Shown here piece by piece: positions 50,956-60,052 of a stretch of DNA of 64,000 nt (positions within the stretch are counted from its first letter, which is position 1; each line of letters opens with the position of its first letter). A model generated the notes under the pieces. The model was not told where the DNA came from, ran no database searches, and saw only the letters and a program-made list of their open reading frames with translations. The stretch comes from Rubrobacter_D sp963840835 (GTDB lineage: Bacteria; Actinomycetota; Rubrobacteria; Rubrobacterales; Rubrobacteraceae): contig CAWJAM010000005.1 in the NCBI GenBank assembly GCA_963840835.1, positions 124,001-188,000 of the forward strand, read 5' to 3'. A program made the position numbers and the translations under genes.

Positions 50956-51605
50956 GGTTCGATCAACTCCTCAATGGGAATCGCCTCGGTGAGCCCGGAT
51001 GTGGGGTCTACGACGGCGTAGGTCGCTCCTGCTTCGCGCGCTATGAGTGCGTGGCGACGGAGGCCTTCTCTGTCATCTATGGTCCCGAGGCTGCCAGGGA
51101 GGCCGAGGTGGGCGGCACGTTCGCGGAAGTCACGGGCACTCTCGGGCGAGCTGAAGAGTGCGGCTACGAGCACCTCCCCATCATCGACCTCGACGGAGAT
51201 CAGGGGCACCTCTCCCCCCTCGTCGGAGATCAGACACAAGGGGAACGGGATCTCGCCTACCGACTCCCGCGCCTTTTGCGCCACGTCCCCCGCGTGAAAC
51301 AGACCGGCGCCCCGCTCCGCAACGACGAGCACGTAGTCCGCTCCTGACAGCGCAAAGGCCTCCACCGAGCCCCAGTCGGGGAGCTCCCGCGGGTCGAGGC
51401 CGGAGAGGTCCTCCATCCCGTGGGCGGCAGCACCGGCGGTGAACTCCCCCGCCAGCTCCCTGTCCGAGAACAGGGCACCGACCTCCGCCGTTTCGCCGCC
51501 GACCTCGGTCTCCTGGAACACGTCTTTTCCCTCGAGGTCGACCAGCTTGAAGAGCGGTGGATGGGGGAGTGTGTCCAGGGTCAGTTCGCGTGTCGTCTCA
51601 TCCAT
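50952..51605 (-). CDS. Two-repeat protein of unknown function (SseB-like)
   Basis: A 217-residue protein with two similar halves, each with an EV-ALFS-(D/P)(R/E) strand-turn (EVGALFSDRELAGEF and LVAALFSSPESARDF) and a later ADYVLVV / ATYAVVD strand. This looks like an internal duplication of an SseB-like fold. ATG at 51605 overlaps the MFS gene end by eight bases. It lies between the exporter and the HAD gene in one operon. Confidence 0.65.
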   Translation of the reverse strand: MDETTRELTLDTLPHPPLFKLVDLEGKDVFQETEVGGETAEVGALFSDRELAGEFTAGAAAHGMEDLSGLDPRELPDWGSVEAFALSGADYVLVVAERGAGLFHAGDVAQKARESVGEIPFPLCLISDEGGEVPLISVEVDDGEVLVAALFSSPESARDFRERAAHLGLPGSLGTIDDREGLRRHALIAREAGATYAVVDPTSGLTEAIPIEELIEP

Positions 51606-53121
51606 AGTCCTCCTCCCGGTTTGCGAGATCCTTGGCCGAGCCGGTCGGGAACAACGTCGCCACGGCGAGGGCCGAGAGGCCGAAGAAGAGCAGTACCCAG
51701 AACGCCGGGCTGAGGGAGGCGGCGAGGGCACCGGCCAGTTCCGTGTAGGCCGCCTCGGGGATGCGGCCGCGCGCGGCGGGCTGCAGCAGGGCGTTCGGGT
51801 CGGAGAGCAATCGTCCGAGGCCGGCGTCTTCTCCCGCCGCCCTCTCGACCGCGGCGCTGTAGCGCTCCCCGAGTGAGGCGTTCAGGAAAGCGCCCATCAC
51901 GGCGACCCCGATCGCGCCTCCGACGGTACGAAAGAAGACCACCGAGGAGGTGGCCACGCCGCGGCGGCGCCAGGGAACGGCGTTCTGCACGCTGACCAGG
52001 TAGCTGGTGCTCGAGAAGCCGAGCCCGAGCCCGATCACCACGACGGCAACAACGACGTAGGCGAGGGAGGTTGCGCTGTCCATCGGCACGCACAGGGCGG
52101 AGCCGAGGGCGATCAGGGCCGAACCGAGAAGTAGCGTCGCACGGTACCCGGTCAGCAGGAGCATCCTTCCGCCGACGAATGACCCTACGGGCCACCCGAT
52201 GGAGAGCGAGGCCACCACCGCCCCGGCCGTGATCGCCGTGCCGCCCAAGGCGCCCTGCACGAAGAGCGGCACGTAGACCGCGACGCCGAGCAAGACTCCA
52301 CCCATCGCCAGGTTCCCGAAGGCCGAGACAGCGATGATCCTCTCCGCGAACAGGTCGAGCGGAACGACGGGATCATCCGCCCGCCGCTCGACGAGCACGA
52401 AGAGCGCGAGCACCACCAATCCCCCGAAGAAGAGGGCCAGGGTTGCCACGGACAGCCCCCTGGCACCGCCTCCCCCGAGCAGCGCGAGCAACACCGCGAC
52501 GAGGCCACCGGCGAGGAGGGCCGTGCCAAGGTAATCCGGGTTGCGAGGGCGGCGTTCGAAAGACTCGGTCAGGGTCGCGGCGAGGAGAACGGCGGCGACG
52601 ATGCCGAAGGGCACGTTCACGTAGAAGACCCATCGCCAGGAGATCAACTCCGTAATGAAGCCGCCTACGGCGGGACCAACGACGGCCGATATACCCCACA
52701 CGGCGCCGAAGAGACCCTGAATCCGCGCCCGCGCCTCGAGCTCGAAGATGTCCCCCACTATAGTTATGGCTACGGGCTGCACGGCGCCGGCCCCGAGACC
52801 CTGGAGGGTCCGGAAGAGGATCAGGGCCCCCATGCTCTGCGAGGTGCCGGCGAGTACGCTGCCTGCCAGGAAGAGGAAGATGCCAGCGAGGTACACGGGT
52901 TTCCTGCCGTAGGTGTCGGAGAGCTTGCCGAAAACAGGTCCCGTCACGGTCGCCGCGAGCAGGTAAGAGGCGAACGCCCACGGGTAGAGCTCGAGCCCAC
53001 CGAGCTCCCCGATCACGGTCGGCATCGCCGTCCCCACCACCGTCGAGTCGAGCGCGGCCAGAAAGGTCCCGATGAGCGTGGCAAGCGTTACGAGAGCCTT
53101 GCGGCGCCTGCTTAACAGCAT
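51598..53121 (-). CDS. DHA2-family drug exporter (EmrB/QacA type MFS)
   Basis: A 507-residue transporter with 14 hydrophobic segments. Motif A appears as GKLSDTYGRKPVYLAG, the helix-1 motif as LDSTVVGTAMPTVIGEL and motif C as GPAVGGFITELISWRWVFYVN, as in proton-driven multidrug exporters. The only usable start is the ATG at 53121, which is part of the octamer repeat (GCTGAAATGCTG); no ribosome binding site is visible. Substrate unknown. Confidence 0.88.
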   Translation of the reverse strand: MLLSRRRKALVTLATLIGTFLAALDSTVVGTAMPTVIGELGGLELYPWAFASYLLAATVTGPVFGKLSDTYGRKPVYLAGIFLFLAGSVLAGTSQSMGALILFRTLQGLGAGAVQPVAITIVGDIFELEARARIQGLFGAVWGISAVVGPAVGGFITELISWRWVFYVNVPFGIVAAVLLAATLTESFERRPRNPDYLGTALLAGGLVAVLLALLGGGGARGLSVATLALFFGGLVVLALFVLVERRADDPVVPLDLFAERIIAVSAFGNLAMGGVLLGVAVYVPLFVQGALGGTAITAGAVVASLSIGWPVGSFVGGRMLLLTGYRATLLLGSALIALGSALCVPMDSATSLAYVVVAVVVIGLGLGFSSTSYLVSVQNAVPWRRRGVATSSVVFFRTVGGAIGVAVMGAFLNASLGERYSAAVERAAGEDAGLGRLLSDPNALLQPAARGRIPEAAYTELAGALAASLSPAFWVLLFFGLSALAVATLFPTGSAKDLANREEDYG

Positions 53122-53285
53122 TTCAGCCGGTCAGCAATTCAGCTTACAATATTCGATAGTAGCCTCACATTCGTGTACGGACTGGCGGTCGGAAGAGAGC
53201 CTGTAGCCCCGCAGATCACCTTACAGCGACGCGCGTCAGCAGCCAAAAAGCTGAAATGCTGACCGGCTGAAATGCTGACCAGCTA
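53110..53285. repeat. Octamer-type composite repeat
   Basis: Left arm CAGCATTTCAGCCGGTCAGC..TTCAGC, a centre of about 100 bases, and right arm AAAGCTGAAATGCTGACCGG, CTGAAATGCTGACCAGCTA. The left arm supplies the MFS start codon and the right arm the stop codon of the receiver gene. Confidence 0.7.
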
Positions 53286-53693
53286 AATCAGGGACTTCGG
53301 CCTGACGAGTTGCTTGACGACGGCGACCAGGGCTTCGTCGGTAAACGGCTTTCTGAGGACCCGGACCGAGCCCTGCGTGCGTTCGGCGAGCGCTTTGGCG
53401 GCCGGGTCTTTCTTGGCCGCGGTGAGGACGACGGGGATCTTCTGGGTCTTCGGCATGGCCTTGAGACAGTGGCACGTCTCGACGCCGCTCAGCTGGGGGA
53501 TCGAAACGTCCATGATTATCAGGTCGACCCTGCGGGTGAGGGCTTCCTGGAGGGCCGTGCGGCCGTCCGTGGCCGAGATTACGCGGAAGCCGGCGTTCTC
53601 GAGTGCCCTGGTGGAGCTTTCGAGGGCTTCGGCGGCGTCGTCTGCGACCATAATGGTTGCTCTGCGGTCCACGGCGCTAGATTTTACACCCAT
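53283..53693 (-). CDS. Stand-alone response regulator receiver domain
   Basis: A 136-residue CheY-like protein with no output domain. The acidic pair is in MVADDAAEAL, the phospho-aspartate in DLIIMDVSIPQL, the threonine in VVLTAAK and the lysine in VLRKPFTDEA. The start is taken as ATG at 53693; GTG at 53672 is possible. No histidine kinase is adjacent. Its stop codon lies in repeat DNA. Confidence 0.83.
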   Translation of the reverse strand: MGVKSSAVDRRATIMVADDAAEALESSTRALENAGFRVISATDGRTALQEALTRRVDLIIMDVSIPQLSGVETCHCLKAMPKTQKIPVVLTAAKKDPAAKALAERTQGSVRVLRKPFTDEALVAVVKQLVRPKSLI

Positions 53694-53806
53694 TTCACGT
53701 TTTGGGCGACCGTGATGTGCGACACATTGGTATCCGCCGCGGTGGGGTGGATGAGTTACACTCAGCTTTGAGTAATGGACACGAACGTCGGGCACGAGAG
53801 GTGAGC

Positions 53807-55033
53807 GTGACGGAGCAGAAATACTTCCGAAAAGGCTTCAAGATGCGGGAGAACGTCCAGCATCTTCTGGACCGGGACTACCGTTCCGAGGTCGTCGACC
53901 GGGTGCGTGAGAACGGCAACGTCTTCGAGGCCGAGGGACTCACCATCCGGCTCGCCGACGAGTTCGGGTTCTGCTACGGGGTGGACCGCGCGGTTGACTA
54001 CGCCTTCCAGACCCGCGAGAAGTTCCCCGACAGGCGCATACTCATCACGGGGGACATGATCCACAACGCCTCCATGAACGACCGCCTGCGCGAGATGGGG
54101 ATAGAGTTCCTCTCCACGGGCTTCGAAGGCCCCCCCGAGGAGGCGTTCGAAGGCCTCTCCACCGAGGACGTGGTTCTCCTGCCGGCCTTCGGCGCCCCGA
54201 TAGACTGGGTCGAGAAGCTGAAGGAGAAGGAGTGCGTCGTGGTCGATACGACCTGCGGCTCCGTCCTCTCCGTGTGGAAGCGCGTAACGCGCTACGCGGG
54301 GCGCGGCTTCACCAGCATCATCCACGGAAAGTACTACCACGAGGAGACCAAGGCGACGGCCTCGCAGACCTTGAGGGACGGGGGCAACGGGAAGTACCTG
54401 ATCGTGCGCAACCTCAAGGAGACTGGCTACGTAACCGACTTCATCCTGGGAAGGATGGGGGCCGAAGAGCTCGAGGAGAAGCTCGCACACGGCATGTGCC
54501 CCGGCTTCGACCCCGAGGAAGACCTGAAAAGGGTCGGCGTCGCCAACCAGACCACGATGCTCATGAGCGAGACGATGGCCGTCGGCGAGGAGTTCAGGAA
54601 GGCAATGGCCCAGCGCTACGGGGCCGAGAACGTCGAGGAGCACTTCGAACTCTTCGACACCATCTGCTCGGCGACGCAGGACCGCCAGGACGCCCTCTTC
54701 GAGTTGATGGAGTATCCCCTGGACGTGATGGTAGTCATCGGAGGGTACAATTCCTCCAACACGAACAACCTGGCCATCATCGCGGACGAGAGGGTCCCGC
54801 GCAGCTACCACATAGCGAGCGGCGACTGCATAGATGGTGCCACCATCCACCACAAACCCGCGCACACGCCGCTTGACAGCAACGAAGAGATAGAGGAACG
54901 CGGCTGGCTCCCAGAAGGTCCCGTGCGCATAGGGCTGACGGCCGGCGCCTCGACCCCGAACTCCCAGATAGGCCTGGCTATCGGACGCATCCTCGAAGCC
55001 CGCGGACTCCCGCCCGAGGTAGCCCTCAGCTAG
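53807..55033 (+). CDS. ispH: 4-hydroxy-3-methylbut-2-enyl diphosphate reductase, long (plant/cyanobacterial-like) form
   Basis: Last enzyme of the MEP pathway, a [4Fe-4S] reductase making IPP and DMAPP. The 408-residue protein is longer than the usual 300-320 and has the N-terminal extension FRKGFKMRENVQHLLDRDYR seen in cyanobacterial and plant enzymes. The three cluster cysteines are in EFGFCYGV, DTTCGSVLS and DTICSATQDRQ; HGKYYHEETKATAS holds catalytic residues. GTG at 53807 follows GAGAGGTGA. It complements ispD and ispF at 5.8-7.0 kb. Confidence 0.93.
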   Translation: MTEQKYFRKGFKMRENVQHLLDRDYRSEVVDRVRENGNVFEAEGLTIRLADEFGFCYGVDRAVDYAFQTREKFPDRRILITGDMIHNASMNDRLREMGIEFLSTGFEGPPEEAFEGLSTEDVVLLPAFGAPIDWVEKLKEKECVVVDTTCGSVLSVWKRVTRYAGRGFTSIIHGKYYHEETKATASQTLRDGGNGKYLIVRNLKETGYVTDFILGRMGAEELEEKLAHGMCPGFDPEEDLKRVGVANQTTMLMSETMAVGEEFRKAMAQRYGAENVEEHFELFDTICSATQDRQDALFELMEYPLDVMVVIGGYNSSNTNNLAIIADERVPRSYHIASGDCIDGATIHHKPAHTPLDSNEEIEERGWLPEGPVRIGLTAGASTPNSQIGLAIGRILEARGLPPEVALS

Positions 55034-55136
55034 GCAGCACCGCTACGCCCTTCGGGCTCCGCTTGTCGGCACGCTCAGGCTTCGCCTTCGCTTGTCAGCA
55101 ATGCTTCGGCCTGCGGCCTCGCTTTCGGCTTTTTTG
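55034..55136 (+). repeat. Hairpin array ending in T-run after ispH
   Basis: TACGCCCTTCGGGC, TTGTCGGCACGC, AGGCTTCGCCT, TTGTCAGCAATGC, GGCCTGCGGCC, then CTTTCGGCTTTTTTGG. The final hairpin plus six T would act as an intrinsic terminator for ispH. Confidence 0.75.
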
Positions 55137-55142
55137 GCTGTG

Positions 55143-55352
55143 CTAGAGTCCGATCTCGACGATCTTGCGTGCTATGTCGGTGACTTCCCTTCCCTCCGTG
55201 GTGTTCGAGGCCAGCGAGCGCGTCGAGCCGTCGTCGAAGACCATCTGGACGGATTCTGTGGCTGCGGACTCTGCTCGCAGGTAGCCCCGCGCAGCGTAGA
55301 CGGCTCCGGCGATTGCTCCGAGCAGGAGTAGGCGTCTCAGCAACTTCTTCAT
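55143..55352 (-). CDS. Small membrane-anchored protein
   Basis: A 69-residue protein with one N-terminal membrane segment (LLLLGAIAGAVYAARGYL) after a basic start, then a short soluble tail (VQMVFDDGSTRSLASNTTEG). No family recognised. It overlaps the roadblock gene by four bases, so they work from one transcript. Confidence 0.6.
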   Translation of the reverse strand: MKKLLRRLLLLGAIAGAVYAARGYLRAESAATESVQMVFDDGSTRSLASNTTEGREVTDIARKIVEIGL

Positions 55353-55744
55353 TCGTCGCTCCCTTTCGCAAGTACCTTCTCGACCTCGCCGCGGGAGTTG
55401 CGCATGTCGTAGAGCACGAGGCCGACTCTGGCTTCCGGACCTGTAGTGGCAGCCAGGACGCCGCCCCCTTCTAGCCGCACTAGTAGCAGGTGTCCGTCCC
55501 CGGCATCTATCCTGAGTTGGGAGGCGTGGTTCTTGCCACTTTCGCGCGCCACCCTATCCGAAAGGTTTACCAGCGCGGAGAGCAGCGCGCCGGCCCGCTC
55601 CCTATCCACCGCCGAAGTGTGCGAGGAGGAGAGGAGATCCTGGTCACCAGAGAGAACGGCGCACGACTCGATGTCCTCCGAGAGCGCCCTCAGGTCGGCC
55701 AGCACGAGGTCAAGAGCCTCCGTGGTACCGCTTCGTTCCGCCAT
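55349..55744 (-). CDS. Roadblock/LC7-domain protein
   Basis: A 131-residue protein with the roadblock/LC7 fold: LADLRALSEDIESCAVLSGD, a middle helix, and HLLLVRLEGGGVLAATTGPE followed by VGLVLYDMRNSRGEVEKVL. Such proteins pair with small GTPases (MglB-MglA type) in bacteria. No GTPase gene is adjacent. I chose ATG at 55744, with GGGAG seven bases upstream. Confidence 0.78.
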   Translation of the reverse strand: MAERSGTTEALDLVLADLRALSEDIESCAVLSGDQDLLSSSHTSAVDRERAGALLSALVNLSDRVARESGKNHASQLRIDAGDGHLLLVRLEGGGVLAATTGPEARVGLVLYDMRNSRGEVEKVLAKGSDE

Positions 55745-55816
55745 AAGTGTCTCCCGTCCCCTCTCTACCGCCAAAGCGGGCATTATATCCGATGCAGATC
55801 CTGGTCCGCCGAGGAG

Positions 55817-55895
55817 CTTAACAGAAGCCCCGAAATGGTATATTCATCGCCCCAGGGGCGATTAGCTCAGCGAAAGAGCGCTGCCTTCACACGGC
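55817..55895 (+). pseudogene. tRNA-Val 5' half with damaged promoter (left end of element)
   Basis: This copies 60011-60092: TTAACA, TATATT and the tRNA 5' part through ACACGGC, with two changes in the D-loop. The promoter spacer is 15 bases here and 17 in the intact copy. After 55895 the match stops in the anticodon stem, so no functional tRNA can form. Confidence 0.8.
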
Positions 55896-56044
55896 GACTT
55901 AGTCTGATGGGGCCGGGGCACACCCCACTCCTGCCTCCTCTCCCTCAACTCTCCCATAAGCTCCACAAGGGGTTTCATCTTCTCCAGGTTGGGATCTTGA
56001 AGCCTACTCAGCTTACTCTCCCAGATTGAATCTGCCTCCGTCAT
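55862..56044 (-). CDS. Small gene truncated at the element's left end
   Basis: A 60-residue frame with GGAGGAGGAG before the ATG at 56044. The start (MTEADSIWESKLSRLQDPNL, then EKMKPLVELMGELRERRQEW) looks like genuine coding sequence, but the last residues are the antisense of the tRNA remnant, so the original 3' end is probably lost. No family recognised. Confidence 0.45.
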   Translation of the reverse strand: MTEADSIWESKLSRLQDPNLEKMKPLVELMGELRERRQEWGVPRPHQTKSPCEGSALSLS

Positions 56045-56416
56045 GCTCTGCTCCTCCTCCGCAAGTGGTCCAGAGTATCTCTCATTCTAGAGAGCCGCAA
56101 CGGTCGAAGCCAAGGTCGGAGGATGGTCAAAGACGAGGCACGACAATCCCCTGTGAGGTTCCTAGAGTACCCCGCCCCAGTAGGAAGGGGTAGTGGAGGC
56201 CTTCAGAAGCCATTCTCGTCGCTCTCAGAGGGTGTTGGAGGTATATTCACTTTTAGCACTGAATCTAGTGAGAGAACCTTAGTCCCTGCCTACTTATCCT
56301 CGGGGAGCGATCACCGTGTGATCGTGGTCGCTGGTGCGGGCGGATATTCTTCGGGAACGCCTCCTCGTAACGTTTGTCGTAACGCTTGGCAGACGGTAGT
56401 GCTGTAGCGCGGGGTT
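56045..56416. other. Gap without supported gene
   Basis: About 370 bases, less GC-rich than the surroundings by eye. One short inverted repeat, CGATCAC-CGT-GTGATCG (about 56308-56324), is visible and could be an operator for the gene starting at 56417. Nothing else is supported. Confidence 0.4.
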
Positions 56417-57661
56417 GTGACACAAGAGGCAAGAGAACAGGATCGAGTAGTCGGTGGAAGGAGCACCAAGGCTGCCACAGTGCTTGCTTGGTCGCTGTGT
56501 TTGCTTTGCGTAGTGCTGGCCGTGGCAAGCCTGATCCTCGCTCTCCTCAATGGGCGCACCCTGGGCGAGATCTTCCTGGCCTTGGATGGTCCTTCAATAG
56601 CCACCCTCGCCACCCTGATAGTGTCGTTCTCCGTCGTCGGGGCTTTGATCGCCTCGCACCGTCCCAAGAACCCCATAGGCTGGATCTTCTTGGCCGTCGG
56701 CTTCTTCCAGGGGCTCTTGAGCGCCGCAGACCAGTACGCGGTCTACGCGCTCCTCACCGATCCCGGCTCTCTCCCATTGGGAGCGGAGGCGGCCTGGCTC
56801 GGGCTGGTCTGCTGTCTGCCCCTGCTGTTCCCGGACGGTCACCCGCCTTCGCGTCGCTGGCGCCCGGTGGCCTGGCTCGGCGGCCTCTCCATCGGACTTA
56901 CTGTCGTGTCGTCCATGATATTGCTCTGGCCCGAGAGGGGCCCAGCGCTAGTGACCGGAGATGAGAATCCGTCCCATGTAGTGAACGTGTTGGTCGGTTT
57001 CATCGCGGTTCCGATGCTGTTTGTAGACGGGCTGGGTGCCGTGATCTCGCTGTTTGTCCGCTTCCGTCGGACGAGGGGGGATGAGCGCCAGCAGATCAAG
57101 TGGTTTGTCTCCGCCGCCGCTCTGACGCTTGTCTGGATAACCGTGTTCGGGCAGTATTCCCCCCGCGTACTGCCCGAGGCAATCGTCGCCTTGTCGTTTT
57201 TGCTTGTCATACCCTCGATCCCCATCGCCACGGACATCGCCATCCTGCGCTACAGACTCTACGACATAGACCGGATCATCAACCGCACCCTCGTCTACGG
57301 TTCGCTTACGGCCACACTGGTCGCACTCTACTTCGGCGGTATCGTGGTGTTGCAGAGGGTGTTCGTCTTACTCACCGGCCAGCAGTCCACCCTCGCAGTC
57401 GTGGCCTCAACTCTAGCCATCGCTGCCCTGTTTGTCCCACTACGTCGTCGCATCCAGTCTTTCATAGACAGACGCTTCTATAGAAGGAAGTACGATGCGA
57501 GGAAGACCCTGGAAACCTTCTCCCTCAAGCTGAGGGATGAGACGGACTTGGAAGCACTGAACAGCGAACTGGTGGGGGTGGTAAGGGAGACCATGCAGCC
57601 CGCGCACGTCTCTTTGTGGTTGCGCCCCGCCACGGCTCCAAAGGGCGAGCAGCCAGAGTAG
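56417..57661 (+). CDS. Multi-pass membrane protein, sensor-type N-terminus without kinase domain
   Basis: A 414-residue protein with about nine hydrophobic segments, then LRYRLYDIDRIINRTLVYG, PLRRRIQSFIDRRFYRRKYD and LEALNSELVGVVRETMQPAH. These landmarks occur in the membrane and linker part of sensor histidine kinases of Actinobacteria and Chloroflexi, but the frame stops at the point where the GAF/ATPase parts would follow. It may be a stand-alone sensor or a trimmed kinase. GTG start. Confidence 0.7.
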   Translation: MTQEAREQDRVVGGRSTKAATVLAWSLCLLCVVLAVASLILALLNGRTLGEIFLALDGPSIATLATLIVSFSVVGALIASHRPKNPIGWIFLAVGFFQGLLSAADQYAVYALLTDPGSLPLGAEAAWLGLVCCLPLLFPDGHPPSRRWRPVAWLGGLSIGLTVVSSMILLWPERGPALVTGDENPSHVVNVLVGFIAVPMLFVDGLGAVISLFVRFRRTRGDERQQIKWFVSAAALTLVWITVFGQYSPRVLPEAIVALSFLLVIPSIPIATDIAILRYRLYDIDRIINRTLVYGSLTATLVALYFGGIVVLQRVFVLLTGQQSTLAVVASTLAIAALFVPLRRRIQSFIDRRFYRRKYDARKTLETFSLKLRDETDLEALNSELVGVVRETMQPAHVSLWLRPATAPKGEQPE

Positions 57662-57946
57662 CCGCCGGAGGTCTGCCCACGACGCGTACGCGCCTCTCGG
57701 TCTACGTATTGTGGAGGTAGGCGGGAGACGCCTCTTATCTCCGTGAGACTACCTCAAAGAGTCGGAGGCATGCCCGTCCTTACCGCGCAGTCGGCCTTGA
57801 GGCAATCTATCACTACATCCCTCTGAGTCTCGAGTCTTGGCAGAACGGGCGGGGAGGTGGGGAAAATAACCGAATGGCCATGAAACATTCTAACCAACCC
57901 CGCGTACTCATCAGTACAAAGATATGGAGAGATAGGGAGGCGTGCC

Positions 57947-58423
57947 TTGTCCGAGGAGCGTAGAAACTACGGTGTGGAGCCCGAACCACAAGGGTCCGGC
58001 GGCGGGTCTGGTCCGGGGATGACCGCGACGACGGCCATAAGCCCGAGGGACGAGAACACTTGGTCGGTCCTTGCCCACCTCTCCGTCTTCGTCAACCTGC
58101 TGACGGGCTTCTTGGGTCCCGTGGTGGCCCTGATCATCTGGTTTGTCTACCGGGATCGCTCCGAGAGGGTATCCTTCCATGCCCTGCAGTCGGCGCTCTA
58201 CCAGCTAGCCTGGGCGGTGATCCTCGCCGTAGGGTGGACGATCACGGCTCTCCTAACGGTGATCATCATAGGCTTTTTGCTCATCCCGGTGATGATCGTC
58301 CTCTCGGTGGTGCCCTTCGTTCACATGGCCTACGCCGCCTACAAGGTCAACCAGGGGGTGGACTACCGCTATCCCTTGGTGGCTGACCTCATCGGCGGCA
58401 GCCGCAGGAGCACTTCTCTATAG
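57947..58423 (+). CDS. DUF4870 (Tic20-like) membrane protein
   Basis: A 158-residue protein: a Gly-rich N-terminal tail, then DENTWSVLAHLSVFVNLLTG, IIWFVYRDRSERVSFHALQS and three to four membrane helices, ending AYKVNQGVDYRYPLVADLI, which is the DUF4870 pattern. TTG at 57947 with GGGAGG upstream. The 285 bases before it show no gene. Function unknown. Confidence 0.82.
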   Translation: MSEERRNYGVEPEPQGSGGGSGPGMTATTAISPRDENTWSVLAHLSVFVNLLTGFLGPVVALIIWFVYRDRSERVSFHALQSALYQLAWAVILAVGWTITALLTVIIIGFLLIPVMIVLSVVPFVHMAYAAYKVNQGVDYRYPLVADLIGGSRRSTSL

Positions 58424-58509
58424 GCGGACGAAGGTAGGGATACCCGGTGATCCTCCCTGACGGAGAGCGAGCTAACAGCCGAGGATGATGATCGGGTAAC
58501 GGTGGGCGG

Positions 58510-58908
58510 CTAGCCCTCTCCCCATCCCAGGAACTCCATTTTGTGATCGTCCTTGTTCCCAAGGTCTACGATACGGAAGATCTTGGTGGGTTTGGGGTTC
58601 TCGATCATCACCATGTTGCCATCTGCGTCGTAGGCCTGGATGGCCACACATAGGTAGTCGCCTGGCTCGTGTTCGTCTCGCACCTCAAGCGTCGTCTCCA
58701 CAGTGGCCTGCTTCTGACCTCCCCCGTTACCACGCAACTCCAGCGTGTCGTCGGGGTCGAGACCCCTGGGTCCCAGGTTACCGGGTCGACGCATGCGCCT
58801 GAAGATGGCCCTGACGTGGGCCACACCCTCCTCGTCTCTGAGTGCGACAGGCACCCGTATCGTGTCGTCTATGGTGTATGTCTTTGGCTCCGTTGGGTTG
58901 GCTGGCAA
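58510..58908 (-). CDS. Protein of unknown function
   Basis: A 132-residue protein with TTG start at 58908, six bases after AGGAGG. Sequence such as IDDTIRVPVALRDEEGVAHV, VETTLEVRDEHEPGDYLCVA and AYDADGNMVMIENPKPTKIF suggests a beta-sandwich with no membrane segment. No family recognised. It is convergent with the DUF4870 gene inside the element. Confidence 0.6.
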   Translation of the reverse strand: MPANPTEPKTYTIDDTIRVPVALRDEEGVAHVRAIFRRMRRPGNLGPRGLDPDDTLELRGNGGGQKQATVETTLEVRDEHEPGDYLCVAIQAYDADGNMVMIENPKPTKIFRIVDLGNKDDHKMEFLGWGEG

Positions 58909-59144
58909 GCTGATCCTCCTGCATCGTTGATTGGATCGTCCCAAGGGACTACCCAAGAGCTTAATCCTTCGGGGTCCCCGGTCAACCTTAGACTTCCCTC
59001 TTCCCCTCCCGACCGGATGATCCTCTCCCGACCATGGTGTCATGATACGCACATCCAATCGTCAACGGTTGCCCAGTCCATGTGTCGTGTAGGTTAATCC
59101 GCTGCGCAAAGGCTCTTAGAACCGCTCCTACCGTATCTGGTTAC

Positions 59145-59974
59145 CTATGAGAGCGCATCGTCCATTCCCTCGGCAGCACCATCTTGCATATCGGGAAGTA
59201 CGTGGGCATAGATTGACAGGGTAATGCTCACATCGCTATGACCGAGCATCTCACTGACATCAGTCCTAGGTAGGCAAGACTGCCCCCTGTGTAGACGGTT
59301 CTATTGACTCTCAGCGTCCGGGCGTCGAGGTCGAGATCCTCCCATCTCAGACCGAGGGCCTCACCAACCCGAACACCCGTGGTAGCCATCAGCACCCAAA
59401 GGGCGTGGAGGTCCGTATCTTGAGCAGCCCTAAGTAGAGCCTTCATCTTTTGAGCATCAAGAGGTTGTATCTCTGGCTTGGTGATGCGTAGTAGCACCAC
59501 CGCCATACAGACGTTTAGTGGAACCAACCTCCAACGCACGGCTTGCTTCAACGACTTGGACAGGGTCGAGTGCATCTTCAGCACAGATGCAGCAGACAGC
59601 CCCTCGTCCAGCTTGGAGCGGTAGAACGATTGGACTTGTAGGGGGTCGAGTTTGCCTAACCGAACTCTACCTAACGCTGGATTTCAGATGAACACGAACG
59701 TTGATCTCGTGCCTAACCCAGGTGCTTTCACGCACCGTATCCCTTATGGAGTCCAACCAGCGGTCAAGGTACTGAGCGCGGTGAGATGATCGCTATCAAA
59801 GATGAGTCCCTCGTTCCCATCGGCGACGGCTTTGGTCAACTTACTAGCTACTTCTTTACGAGTCTTGCCGTAGACGTACCTACGCTTTCCACCAACTTCG
59901 TACTGACCTACCCACCGGCCATCTTTGCAGCGGTAGATGCTCCCCTCTCCCCTACCTCGTCTTCTTGCAGCCAC
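59145..59974 (-). pseudogene. Tyrosine recombinase (phage-type integrase), broken
   Basis: The start is intact: AAGGAGG, GTG, then RGRGEGSIYRCKDGRWVGQY (AP2-like arm-binding domain). A frameshift near 59,760 moves the reading frame to LDRWLDSIRDTVREST; a second near 59,670 moves it on to the core-binding domain (VQSFYRSKLDEGLSAASV). The catalytic domain is visible as TTGVRVGEALGLRWEDLDLD, and after VYTGG the sequence jumps to TDVSEMLGHSDVSITLSIYA in another frame. The HxxR segment between is deleted; the catalytic tyrosine remains. The product cannot be active. It is adjacent to tRNA-Val, as expected for the element's own integrase. Confidence 0.88.
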
Positions 59975-60012
59975 AACAACCTCCTTAAGCTGTGTTGAAG
60001 CTGTCAGCCGGC

Positions 60013-60041
60013 TTAACAGAAGCCCCCGACAATGGTATATT
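60013..60041 (+). promoter_or_regulatory. tRNA-Val promoter
   Basis: TTAACA (60013-60018), 17-base spacer, TATATT (60036-60041), 11 bases before the tRNA. Confidence 0.75.
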
Positions 60042-60052
60042 CATCGCCCCAG

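Noticed and set aside
59145..59974. Active integrase
   Set aside because: Two frameshifts and loss of the HxxR segment rule out a working enzyme.
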